DNA from: Pseudomonas luteola NBRC 103146
GTDB lineage: Bacteria; Pseudomonadota; Gammaproteobacteria; Pseudomonadales; Pseudomonadaceae
Assembly (NCBI RefSeq): GCF_002091675.1
Contig: NZ_BDAE01000031.1
Location: 1-41,318 of the forward strand
Length of the DNA: 41,318 nucleotides
Reading direction: 5' to 3'
Shown in pieces: positions 34,585-41,318 of this stretch; positions within the stretch are counted from its first letter, which is position 1, and the number at the start of each line of letters is the position of its first letter. The position numbers were made by a program, and so were the translations under genes. The notes beneath the pieces were generated by a model. The model saw only the letters and a list, made by a program, of their open reading frames with translations. It made no database searches and was not told the DNA's origin.

Positions 34585-35625
34585 TTAGCGGACCCGCTTG
34601 ATCAGCCGCTTGCTGTCAACGGTCTGCACGGCGCGCGCTCTAAGTTGCCCGCAACCGCCCTCGATATCCTGACCGGCTGAATTACGGACTTTGGTCAGTA
34701 CACCACGGCTGTGGAGATAGCGAACGATCTCAACGATACGCTCACTGCGTGGCCGCTGGTAATCATCACTTTCCAGGCTGTTGTAGGGAATCATGTTCAT
34801 AACGGCATACTTGCCCTTGAGCAGGCGCAGGATGCCGTCCAGCTCTTCCTGGTTGTCATTGATGCCGGCCAAGAGCGTCCACTGATACTGGATGGGATAA
34901 CCCGTCTGACGAGCATAGGCTTCGCCAAGTTCGACCAGTTCTTCCGGATCTATCCGGGGGGCCTTGGGCAGTAGCTGTTGTCTCAGGTCGGCACGGGTCG
35001 TGTGAAGCGAGAGCGCCAGGGCTGGACGGACGGTTTGCTGAGGCAGACGCTCAAATACGCGCATGTCCCCCACGGTTGAAAACACCAGGTTCTTGTGGCC
35101 GATGCCGCCCTCTGTGCCGAGCAGATCGATCGCTTCCAGTACGTTGTCCAGATTATGGGCCGGCTCGCCCATCCCCATGAAGACGACTTTCTTGACCGAC
35201 CGGAAACGACGAGCCAGCGCAACCTGGGCCACGATTTCAGCGCTACCCACTTGGCGCAGCAAACCACTCTTGCCCGTCATGCAGAATACACAGCCTACTG
35301 CACATCCCACTTGTGTAGAGACGCACAGACCATCCCGAGGTAACAGTACGCTTTCCACCATCTGCCCATCGGCCAGCTCTACGAGCAGGCGCGCCGAGCC
35401 ATCGGCAGCAGGGTGCTCTGATTTCAATCGAGCAAGCCCGTCAAGTGTGCGGGCAAGCTCAGGCAGCCCTTCACGAACGGTCAGCGGCAGAAAGTTTTCC
35501 GTTTGCTGATGCCGTGTCCCGGTGTCGAGTGGCAGGCCTTTCAGCCAGGCGCGACTGACGCGTCCGATGTGCATGGGTTTGGCGCCGAGGTCGGCAAGGC
35601 GGTTTTGAACTTCGTGGATGCGCAT
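34585..35625 (-). CDS. RlmN/Cfr-family radical SAM RNA methyltransferase
   Basis: A 346-residue radical SAM enzyme of the RlmN/Cfr family. Family members methylate adenine C2 or C8 in 23S rRNA, and RlmN also acts on some tRNAs. The cluster-binding Cx3Cx2C is C108-C112-C115 (CAVGCVFC). The MGMGEPAHN motif and the C-terminal methyl-carrying cysteine C325 in IEGGCGQLRA are present. The N-terminal domain differs from canonical RlmN, and from memory Pseudomonas carries this gene beside cysI as a second copy in addition to rlmN, so its target could differ. Length is slightly shorter than RlmN (about 380). Confidence 0.88.
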   Translation of the reverse strand: MRIHEVQNRLADLGAKPMHIGRVSRAWLKGLPLDTGTRHQQTENFLPLTVREGLPELARTLDGLARLKSEHPAADGSARLLVELADGQMVESVLLPRDGLCVSTQVGCAVGCVFCMTGKSGLLRQVGSAEIVAQVALARRFRSVKKVVFMGMGEPAHNLDNVLEAIDLLGTEGGIGHKNLVFSTVGDMRVFERLPQQTVRPALALSLHTTRADLRQQLLPKAPRIDPEELVELGEAYARQTGYPIQYQWTLLAGINDNQEELDGILRLLKGKYAVMNMIPYNSLESDDYQRPRSERIVEIVRYLHSRGVLTKVRNSAGQDIEGGCGQLRARAVQTVDSKRLIKRVR

Positions 35626-35673
35626 GAAATAGACTACTGATTCATAAGGCGGAATACGGTTGCTACGGGTAGG

Positions 35674-36135
35674 TCAGCCTCGCACGCGTAACGTCAGGCC
35701 CTTCAGGAAATTTCGTAATAACTGATCGCCACAGGTGCGGTAGTTGCTGTGTCCAAACTTGCGAAACACCGCGTTGAGCTCTGGCTTGGTGATAGTGAAG
35801 TCTACGGATTGCAAAATCTGCAAAATGTCTTCTTCCCGGAGCTCAAAGGCCACGCGTAGCTTTTTCATCACCAGGTTGTTCGTAACCGGCAGCTCAAGCG
35901 GAGGGGCGGGGCGGCTCTCGTCCTTGCCGCGTAGGTGGAAGACCAGACCATCCAGAAAGCTGGCCATCAACTCGTCCGGGCACAGCTCGAACCCGGCCTC
36001 ATCATCTCGCTTGAGAAAGGCGGTAATGTCATCTGAGCTGACCGTTTTGCCAGCCAATTTAAAGATATCGGCAACCTTCCGGTCATTGATATCCAACATG
36101 TAGCGAACGCTACGTAATACATCGTTATTGAGCAT
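35674..36135 (-). CDS. DUF1456 family protein (YehS-like)
   Basis: A 153-residue soluble protein made of two DUF1456 repeats. Each starts with the pattern NNxVxxxxRxxxxL: NNDVLRSVRYMLDIND at residue 3 and NNLVMKKLRVAFELRE near residue 85. Each continues through an Ile-leading helix and an acidic CPDEL or CGDQL segment. It matches E. coli YehS in length. The function is unknown. AAGGAT precedes the ATG. It lies between an RsuA-type gene and the RlmN-like gene on the same strand. Confidence 0.9.
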   Translation of the reverse strand: MLNNDVLRSVRYMLDINDRKVADIFKLAGKTVSSDDITAFLKRDDEAGFELCPDELMASFLDGLVFHLRGKDESRPAPPLELPVTNNLVMKKLRVAFELREEDILQILQSVDFTITKPELNAVFRKFGHSNYRTCGDQLLRNFLKGLTLRVRG

Positions 36136-36181
36136 GCGGGTGATCCTTGGGTAAGCGTGAAAGACGTAAAGAGCAGCGCGG

Positions 36182-36898
36182 TTAGAAGCGTTCCTGAAGT
36201 GAAAGGTAGCGCCACTGCCCCCAGGGGAGCTTGCCCATCGAAACGCCGCCTATTCTCAGACGCTTCATGCTGACTACCTTTAGCCCAACGCTTTCACAAA
36301 GGCGCTGAATGATTCCAGGTTCGGGATTCTTCATGGCGAAACGCAAGCGTGTCTCGCTCTGCCAGCTGACCTTGCAGGCAGGAAGTGTCTGGCCTTTATG
36401 GGTATGACCGCGTTTGAGGCGTTCCAGCCCGTTCTGCGCCAGCTCACCGCTGACTTCAACGACATATTCCTGTTCAAGCTTGGCTGCATCCTCAGTCAGT
36501 TTGCGCAGCGTCCGCCAGTCCTGGCTATAAACCGCCAACCCTTCCGCGCCGGGTTGTAATGCCAGCCCTGGCTTTAAGCGAGCAAAATGCCCCTTGAGCA
36601 CCGGTCGCTCGCTTGGGTCTTCCGCCCAGTGCGTTTCACGGCTAAGCAGATGCTTGTCAGCGTCTGGCAATGAGGCGATGCCAGCGGGCTGATAGACCAG
36701 AAACGTTACCGGCTCCAGCGGGGTAGCCGAAGCGCCTGGTAGCAATGCCACCGTTTCGGCGTGAATCTGAAATTGCGGCTCGTCGATAACGTTGCCATCG
36801 ACCGTTACCCAACCCCCTTCGATATACAGCTCAGCCTCACGGCGCGAGCAGCCCAGCAGTTCAATGAGGCGTTTGGAAAGGCGAATGGAGTCAGTCAT
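36182..36898 (-). CDS. RsuA/RluF-type pseudouridine synthase homologue, catalytic Asp missing
   Basis: A 238-residue protein with an N-terminal S4 RNA-binding domain (LSKRLIELLGCSRREAELYIEGGWVTVDG, in part) and a pseudouridine synthase-like domain (FLVYQPAGIAS; later NPEPGIIQRLCESVGLKVVSMKRLRIGG in part). Active family members have an Arg-Leu-Asp catalytic motif before a GL turn. Here the matching position reads ALQPGAEGLAVYS, so the nucleophilic Asp appears to be replaced by Gln. The protein may bind rRNA without modifying it. The ATG at 36898 is preferred to 36910. The gene is otherwise intact. Confidence 0.83.
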   Translation of the reverse strand: MTDSIRLSKRLIELLGCSRREAELYIEGGWVTVDGNVIDEPQFQIHAETVALLPGASATPLEPVTFLVYQPAGIASLPDADKHLLSRETHWAEDPSERPVLKGHFARLKPGLALQPGAEGLAVYSQDWRTLRKLTEDAAKLEQEYVVEVSGELAQNGLERLKRGHTHKGQTLPACKVSWQSETRLRFAMKNPEPGIIQRLCESVGLKVVSMKRLRIGGVSMGKLPWGQWRYLSLQERF

Positions 36899-36946
36899 GA
36901 GGAGAGGCAAACGTCAGAAAAGAAGACTAGTTTACCTGGGATGCAC

Positions 36947-36976
36947 GAAAAGGGCGGGACTTATCCGACCCGCCCT
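36947..36976 (-). terminator. Rho-independent terminator of the GH28 gene
   Basis: On the minus strand an 8-bp GC-only stem plus one A-T pair, with a 10-base loop, is followed by UUUUC. It lies 12 bases beyond the polygalacturonase stop. Confidence 0.8.
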
Positions 36977-36988
36977 GATCTTATGCCG

Positions 36989-38407
36989 CTATCTGGTAAA
37001 CGGTTGCCCGTTGATGGTGACGTTCTGTGCAGTCAGACCCTCCACGTGCTCAAGCACACCAATGCCACCTGCCTTCTGGAAATGAACATCCACCAGTCGT
37101 AGGTCTTTTATAGGTGCTCGTTCGAAGCCGCGAACCTGAAACACCTGATCGGCACGTTGGCAGACGAGGTTGCGAATCTCGATATCGCGCACCGTTGGGT
37201 CGAACTTCCCGGCATCGCCTTCCTCGTAGTGGAAGTCTATGACGATCGCATTCTGGACCTCACCAATGGTGATATCCCGATAGCGAATATGTTCGATTAC
37301 GCCGCCGCGTATGGAGTTAGTCTTGAAGCGGATACCGCGCTCCAGATCAGGGCTGCTCATGCTGCAATGCTCGACAAAGATGTTTCGTGCGCCGCCCGAG
37401 ATCTCGCTGCCAATCACGACACCGCCATGGCCTGCCTCCATCTTGCAGTTGGCGATGACAATGTTCTCGGCAGGTCGATTGATCCGGCGCCCATCCGCAT
37501 TACGTCCGGACTTGATGGCAATGCAGTCGTCACCGGTATTGAAGAAGCAATTCTCGATCACTACGTTGCGGCAGGACTCAGGGTCGCAGCCGTCCGAGTT
37601 CGGGCCCAGGCTTTCCAGGTGCACGCCGCGCACGGTCACGTTTTCGCACAGCACTGGATTCAAGAGCCAGAAGGGTGCCCGTACGATGCGCACATCCTCG
37701 ATCAGCACGTTCTCGCACAGATAAGGCTGCACGAAGGGTGGGCGGAAGTAATACCCCTCGGCATACATTCGCTGCTCAGGCGGTACGCCAGCCTCCACAT
37801 CCTTCATCAGCGCTTCGCGGCCGGCATCCTGAGAAGGATAGCCCTCCACACCCCACTCCTTGTTACCTTTCCAAGGCCACCACGTAGTGCGGTCGGCCTG
37901 GCCGTCCAGCTCACCTTTACCAGTAATAGCAATGTTCTTCTGACGGTACGCGTAGATCAGTGGGGAGTAACCCATTAGCTCCATACCTTCCCAGCGGGTA
38001 AATACCGCAGGCAGATAAGCCTTGGGATCGGTGGTGAAGCGAATCTTCGCACCTTCTTCGATATGCAGATTGATATTGGACTTGAGGTGGATGGGGCCGG
38101 TCAGGTAATCGCCACCGGTTACCAGTACCCTACCACCGCCAGCAGCGAAGCAGGCCTGAATGGCGGCGGCAAAAGCCTTGGAGTTGTCGGTACGACCATC
38201 GCCTACCGCGCCATAGCGGCGGATATCGAAGTCTACGTTTGGAAAGCGGGGGACGGTGGTCTTGCGGCGGATCGCATCGGCCATGGCCCAATCGTTGGTC
38301 TGGCCAGAACCGCCTGACCCGAACGACGAGCACCCTTGAAGATTGATTAGCGCGAGGCCAGCAGCCCCTCCTGCCATGGACGCCAGAATACGACGTCGAC
38401 TAAACAT
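36989..38407 (-). CDS. GH28 polygalacturonase-type glycosidase with Tat/lipoprotein signal
   Basis: A 472-residue glycoside hydrolase family 28 protein, a right-handed beta-helix enzyme acting on pectin or galacturonides. Active-site motifs in order: NSDGCDPE (about 270), NTGDDCIAIKSG (about 291), GHGGVVIGSE (about 326) and the RFK triad (about 360), the usual RIK. The N-terminus MFSRRRILASMAGGAAG looks like a twin-arginine signal, and LQGC at residues 23-26 looks like a lipobox, so the enzyme is probably exported folded and lipid-anchored. The ATG at 38407 is chosen; a GTG lies six bases upstream. No galacturonate pathway gene is nearby. Confidence 0.92.
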   Translation of the reverse strand: MFSRRRILASMAGGAAGLALINLQGCSSFGSGGSGQTNDWAMADAIRRKTTVPRFPNVDFDIRRYGAVGDGRTDNSKAFAAAIQACFAAGGGRVLVTGGDYLTGPIHLKSNINLHIEEGAKIRFTTDPKAYLPAVFTRWEGMELMGYSPLIYAYRQKNIAITGKGELDGQADRTTWWPWKGNKEWGVEGYPSQDAGREALMKDVEAGVPPEQRMYAEGYYFRPPFVQPYLCENVLIEDVRIVRAPFWLLNPVLCENVTVRGVHLESLGPNSDGCDPESCRNVVIENCFFNTGDDCIAIKSGRNADGRRINRPAENIVIANCKMEAGHGGVVIGSEISGGARNIFVEHCSMSSPDLERGIRFKTNSIRGGVIEHIRYRDITIGEVQNAIVIDFHYEEGDAGKFDPTVRDIEIRNLVCQRADQVFQVRGFERAPIKDLRLVDVHFQKAGGIGVLEHVEGLTAQNVTINGQPFTR

Positions 38408-38620
38408 GCTCACTCAGCAATTCCTTATTCGAGTTGTCTGCTTCAGGTGATGCCGCGATACGCGGCTCTTCCACTATAGACGCAATCGAAGCGGCGCGAG
38501 GCTATGAGGCTACTAAGGTAGGTAGTGAAATGGGGTGGCACGGCTTAACGTGCAAGCCAAATGAGTGCAAAACCAACCGTACACGTTGCTCAGGGGAGAA
38601 AGGGTATAGCCAAGCAGGTT

Positions 38621-39091
38621 TTAACCTCGCTGCACAACATGCTGAAAGTTAAGCGTCGATAAGGAAAGCGATTCACGCAAAAAGGCAGGGCGCAGGTCTA
38701 CATCACGAAGGGATGCCCTGGGAAACCATCGAAACTCCAGCCGAGTTCTAGCCTCAATGCCGTTATAGCTACGTGATGTATCAAGAAGGGCAGAGTGGCT
38801 ATGAAGCTGTGCCCGGAAGTACAAGCCGATTTCATGATTTGGCTGGTTTAGGTAATTAAAGAAATTTTCAACCAAATAAAGCAGCTCGCCACAGACGATA
38901 GGCTCATCAAGCTCCTCCATCATTTCGCGAACAAGTGTGGCCTGGGCGTTTTCACCTGGCTCAACCCGGCCTCCAGGTAATGCCCAAAATGAGTCATTCA
39001 CGCCTCGGTGTAGCAGAATATGGTTGTCGTGTTCCACAACGGCCGCTGCACGCACCTGGAAGCGGTAGCCGTCAATATCGACAGAGATCAT
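38621..39091 (-). CDS. Nudix hydrolase
   Basis: A 156-residue single-domain Nudix protein. The Nudix box is GGRVEPGENAQATLVREMMEEL (residues about 40-61, quoted in part), with the REMMEE metal-binding core intact and the final glycine replaced by Asp. ALPGGR before it and LEFRWFP after the core fit the family. The substrate (a nucleoside diphosphate derivative) cannot be predicted. It is flanked by the GH28 gene and a small membrane protein gene on the same strand, with gaps that suggest separate units. Confidence 0.9.
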   Translation of the reverse strand: MISVDIDGYRFQVRAAAVVEHDNHILLHRGVNDSFWALPGGRVEPGENAQATLVREMMEELDEPIVCGELLYLVENFFNYLNQPNHEIGLYFRAQLHSHSALLDTSRSYNGIEARTRLEFRWFPRASLRDVDLRPAFLRESLSLSTLNFQHVVQRG

Positions 39092-39148
39092 GAGTCATTG
39101 CCTTTGTCGGGTAAGAGCCGGGCATGGTATCTGGTAAAGGTAGACCGC

Positions 39149-39574
39149 TCAGGCTTGCCCCAGCTGTTTGGCTGTTTTGGCGACAGGAGCCAGAGTCGTC
39201 ACCTGCTGATGAGCCTTGAGAATCTTGTTTGCAGCCATCAGGTTCTTGGCTGGAAGAACCAGTCCTGATTCAAAAGGGCTCAACACAAATGTTGTGATCA
39301 ACGCGGTCATCAGCCCGACCGTACGCGCCTTGGGATCAATGCTGCGGCAGAGCCTGTGAACCCGCACGGTGTAGAACAGCACAGGTGGAAGCGTGACGAG
39401 TGTAAGCAGAACTGACGCCTGCATACCGTGCTTTTCCCACTGCAACGTGAAGAACACACACATGACCACAAACCACACAACATGCATTACATAGGTGTGG
39501 ATCAGGCCGGTACGGGCCTTGGTAAGGTCACGAATAAGCTGATCTTTCGAAGGGGCATCAGCGCTCCTTGTCAT
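39149..39574 (-). CDS. Small integral membrane protein of unknown function
   Basis: A 141-residue protein with a charged N-terminus and three hydrophobic segments (about 27-47, 54-72 and 88-113), then a basic amphipathic tail rich in Ala, Lys and Gln. AGGAGA lies 8 bases before the ATG at 39574, which is preferred to the open frame up to 39661. I do not recognise the family. It has no obvious link with its neighbours. Confidence 0.75.
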   Translation of the reverse strand: MTRSADAPSKDQLIRDLTKARTGLIHTYVMHVVWFVVMCVFFTLQWEKHGMQASVLLTLVTLPPVLFYTVRVHRLCRSIDPKARTVGLMTALITTFVLSPFESGLVLPAKNLMAANKILKAHQQVTTLAPVAKTAKQLGQA

Positions 39575-39902
39575 CTTGGCTCTCCTGTTGAGGCGGAGCG
39601 TTTCCGGGGTGATATAAAGCTTGAGTGAAGGAGAGTGCTTCAATACTTCTTGCCTGAACACGGTCTGGAGACGCGCTGCTTACCAGGGTTACGGTATAGG
39701 GCGTGGATGACAGATTCTTTAAACGTTAAGCCAGCAAGGCATCTAGCATGCTGCTCTGAGCGCTCCAAGCGATGCGAGTCAAGCTCGCTATCGCGCACAA
39801 TAGGCTCGTAAAGGCCGATTTACTTCCACAGCGCCCATTCTTACGATGACCCGCTTCGGATATGATGCGCGCCCCCCAACGCTGCACTCAAATCAGGTCA
39901 TC
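39575..39902. other. Divergent intergenic region
   Basis: A 328-base gap between the divergent small membrane protein gene and the methyltransferase gene. It contains a hairpin at 39769-39794 (10-bp stem with a one-base bulge) with no T-run, and a possible -10 box TATGAT at 39861-39866 for the methyltransferase. No coding or RNA gene is evident. Confidence 0.55.
39861..39866 (+). promoter_or_regulatory. Possible -10 box of the methyltransferase gene
   Basis: TATGAT lies about 37 bases before the ATG at 39903. The -35 region is poor (TTCTTA at 17-base spacing). It supports the downstream start over the ATG at 39846. Confidence 0.35.
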
Positions 39903-40646
39903 ATGCCCGGCAACGCCCTCTATACCGACCTGTCGGGTTACTACGATCTCATGTGCGCCGATATCAACTATCAGGCGCAAAGCCACTGCGTTCATCGGCT
40001 GCATCAGTTATTCGGGAGTGGCGGAAGCAGGCATCTCGATCTGGCCTGCGGAACAGGGCCGCATGTTCGGCATTTTATTGATGCTGGCTATCAAAGCGCT
40101 GGGCTCGACATCAATCAGCCCATGCTGGATAGAGCATCCATTCGCTGCCCTGAAGCTCAGTTTTCCTTGCAGGACATGTGCAGCTTCACGGTAGAAGAGC
40201 CGGTCGATCTCATTACCTGCTTTTTGTATTCCATTCATTACAGCGCAAGCGTTGAAAGGCTGAAAGCCTGTATCGCCAGCGTATATGGCGCATTGGCCGA
40301 TCATGGCATCTTCTGCTTCAACGCAGTCAACAAGAACACTATCGACAACAGCTCATTTGTATCGCACACCGTCAATCACCCTGAAGGTTTATTCAGCTTT
40401 AGCTCATGTTGGAATTACAGGGGAGAGGGTGAGCAGCAATCGTTGAAACTTCGCATCGAAAAAACGACAATTGATGAGCGCCAGGTATGGCACGACGAAC
40501 ACCCTATGGTGGCTGTAAGTTTCAACGAGTTACAGACGTTATTGCAGCCGTACTTTGAGATTCATGTTCTGGAACATGATTATGAGAAGATCATCCCTTG
40601 GAATGGAACTTTTGGGAATGCTTTTTTTGTTTGTGTAAAGACTTAA
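39903..40646 (+). CDS. Class I SAM-dependent methyltransferase
   Basis: A 247-residue methyltransferase with a clear SAM-binding motif I, HLDLACGTGPHVRHF (about residues 43-57), motif II acidic loop GLDINQPMLDRA, and motif IV DLITCFLYSIHY. It starts YTDLSGYYDLM, as in TylM1/DesVI-type sugar N-methyltransferases and other small-molecule methyltransferases. Its substrate is unknown. The frame opens at 39846, but that start would lie within the likely promoter. It is the last plus-strand chromosomal gene before the integron-like region. Confidence 0.87.
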   Translation: MPGNALYTDLSGYYDLMCADINYQAQSHCVHRLHQLFGSGGSRHLDLACGTGPHVRHFIDAGYQSAGLDINQPMLDRASIRCPEAQFSLQDMCSFTVEEPVDLITCFLYSIHYSASVERLKACIASVYGALADHGIFCFNAVNKNTIDNSSFVSHTVNHPEGLFSFSSCWNYRGEGEQQSLKLRIEKTTIDERQVWHDEHPMVAVSFNELQTLLQPYFEIHVLEHDYEKIIPWNGTFGNAFFVCVKT

Positions 40647-40703
40647 CGATGTATGAGATAGCGGCCATCCATGACAGGGAATTGTTGTGTGGTTGAGATA
40701 GTA

Positions 40704-40721
40704 CAAAAGCCTATGCTTTTG
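40704..40721 (+). terminator. Weak hairpin after the methyltransferase gene
   Basis: A perfect 7-bp stem (CAAAAGC/GCTTTTG) with a 4-base loop lies 58 bases after the methyltransferase stop. The T-rich part is within the stem, so this is a weak terminator candidate. Confidence 0.35.
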
Positions 40722-40765
40722 CTCAGCGTTAGCGGTCAGATGCTGGCTTTATTCAAATCTGAATA

Positions 40766-40827
40766 GCCTAAGGGATGTGCTTTAGCTCGTAGTGAGCGAA
40801 GCGAAAAGTTTGAACCATTTATTAGGC
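40766..40827 (-). other. Degenerate attC (integron cassette recombination site)
   Basis: On the minus strand this 62-base segment starts GCCTAAT and ends CTTAGGC, the two outer boxes of an attC (consensus RYYYAAC and GTTRRRY) with one mismatch each. Next to the left box is ATGGTTCAAAC, as in pseudomonad attC sites. It lies directly after the stop of the cassette gene. The mismatch in the first base of the right box, at the cleavage point, suggests a worn-out terminal site. Confidence 0.55.
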
Positions 40828-40832
40828 TGCTG

Positions 40833-41108
40833 TTACTTCTCATTGATTGATAATGCAATAAGAAACGAGGCAAAGACGGTAAGCAAAAGCACTAATAAGA
40901 CAGCCCATTCAAAACGATTGAAGTTGTTAAATGGAAAAAGCCTTGGTCGCTTATTCCCAACCCTTCGAAAATGGTAACTAATAAGAAGATTGCCACCTGC
41001 GATCCATATAACCGCAGCAAAGACTAAAATAGCCAAACTAACCGGAGAGTTTGCAGTAATAATTTTTTCTAGCAAGGGTAATACATCAAGTTCAGAGGTC
41101 TGCGCCAT
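40833..41108 (-). CDS. Integron cassette gene: small two-helix membrane protein
   Basis: A 91-residue protein with two membrane segments (about 22-45 and 68-88) joined by a basic loop (FRRVGNKRPRLFPF). I recognise no family. Its start lies 16 bases inside the cassette boundary of the attC at 41119 and its stop is 5 bases before the degenerate attC, so almost the whole 353-base unit (40772-41124) is the gene. This layout is typical of a gene cassette. There is no good ribosome site, which is common in cassettes. Its base composition is more AT-rich than the neighbouring genes. Confidence 0.72.
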   Translation of the reverse strand: MAQTSELDVLPLLEKIITANSPVSLAILVFAAVIWIAGGNLLISYHFRRVGNKRPRLFPFNNFNRFEWAVLLVLLLTVFASFLIALSINEK

Positions 41109-41118
41109 AGAAGAGTTA

Positions 41119-41188
41119 GCCTAACGGACAGGTTAAGGCGCGCGCGGGCGCGCTAGAGTAAACGAAGCGAACAAACTTGAAGGCTGTA
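41119..41188 (-). other. attC site interrupted by an IS110/IS1111-family element
   Basis: On the minus strand the segment ends in a perfect right box, GTTAGGC (41125-41119), preceded by CCTTAAC, the usual inner box, and by a GC-only hairpin (41138-41153). Further left, TTCAAGTTTGTTCGCTTCG (41179-41161) resembles the left half of the other attC (TTCAAACTTTTCGCTTCG). The outer left box is missing, because the insertion element begins there. Confidence 0.62.
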
Positions 41189-41318
41189 ATGGACTCTCCC
41201 TGCACCACATTTCTTCTATAACACAGTGGTGACTGTTCGCTGGGAGAGGTGCAATGAAACGCATAGCGGTTGATTTGGCCAAGTCCGTTTACCAGGTTGC
41301 CGAGAGTATTCAGGTCGG
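41189..41318 (+). mobile_element. IS110/IS1111-family insertion sequence, left end only
   Basis: The left end is placed at about 41189, where attC similarity stops, and the element runs off the window. Only about 65 bases precede the transposase start. A short left flank is typical of the IS1111 group, whose guide (bridge) RNA is expected downstream of the transposase. A subgroup of IS1111 elements is known to insert specifically into attC sites. Confidence 0.68.
41254..41318 (+). CDS. IS110/IS1111-family transposase, N-terminal fragment
   Basis: Only the first 21 residues are in the window: MKRIAVDLAKSVYQVAE, then the edge. The D-L-A-K-S motif with Asp7 is the first acidic residue of the DEDD RuvC-like catalytic site of IS110-family transposases, and this start is typical of the IS1111 group. 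GGGAGAGG at 41242-41249 is a good ribosome site, but it can pair with CTCTCCC at 41194-41200 in the same leader. Confidence 0.8.
   Translation, partial: MKRIAVDLAKSVYQVAESIQV

Noticed and set aside
37157-37978. A 273-codon open frame antisense to the GH28 gene.
   Set aside because: It lies wholly inside a gene with clear catalytic motifs, and its translation resembles no family; long antisense frames are common in this base composition.
39769-39794. A hairpin considered as a REP element or terminator.
   Set aside because: It is a single copy in the window, lacks a T-run and does not show a recognisable REP core.
40700-40765. A possible third attC further left (GCGTTAGCGG near 40726).
   Set aside because: The box does not fit GTTRRRY and no partner box is found at a suitable distance.
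40792-40977. A 61-codon plus-strand frame overlapping the attC and cassette gene.
   Set aside because: It is basic, low in complexity and opposite to the better-supported two-helix membrane protein.
1-41318. CRISPR arrays, tRNA or rRNA genes, prophage genes and known defence systems.
   Set aside because: No regularly spaced repeats, no tRNA-like cloverleaf, no rRNA stretch and no phage or defence protein motifs were seen while reading both strands.

Overview
The window comes from a gammaproteobacterium of the Pseudomonas type. It has about 45 tightly packed genes, and most have easily recognised pseudomonad counterparts (fimL, rssB-rssC with an intact PP2C domain, pcs, DUF934-cysI, an rlmN-like paralogue). 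From memory, the gene order resembles two blocks that lie apart in P. aeruginosa PAO1 (around PA2795-PA2817 and PA1806-PA1842) and are joined here. Base composition is moderate for the group. No rRNA, tRNA, CRISPR array or prophage was seen.

Layout: 1-4.8 kb holds a small conserved protein, the yadGH ABC exporter, queF (queuosine), a DUF4404 protein, mlaA and a PilZ protein. 4.9-8.7 kb holds the rssB-rssC partner-switching pair, then tal and dusA in convergent orientation. 8.9-11.9 kb holds phosphatidylcholine synthase, a tiny exported protein, an orphan receiver, a small acidic protein and an FNT-family channel. 11.9-20.9 kb is a minus-strand block with fabI, the oligopeptide importer yejABEF, mltD and gloB.

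21.1-26.7 kb is a plus-strand block: a methyltransferase, rnhA, dnaQ, a dienoyl-CoA-isomerase-like crotonase, fimL and nudC. 26.7-28.7 kb has a TauE/SafE permease, a short-chain dehydrogenase and an SCP2 protein. 28.9-31.0 kb has sohB and a YhdH/AcuI-type oxidoreductase. 31.0-36.9 kb is a minus-strand block: DUF934, cysI, a small membrane protein, a decayed grxB, an rlmN-like gene, yehS and an RsuA-type gene that appears to have lost its catalytic Asp.

37.0-40.6 kb is more accessory: a GH28 polygalacturonase with a combined Tat and lipoprotein signal, a Nudix hydrolase, a small membrane protein and a methyltransferase. The most notable part is the right edge (40.77-41.32 kb). It looks like the distal end of a chromosomal integron running on the minus strand: a degenerate attC, a one-gene cassette for a small two-helix membrane protein, and a second attC interrupted by an IS110/IS1111-family element. 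The window ends inside that element's transposase. The rest is mostly conserved housekeeping DNA.
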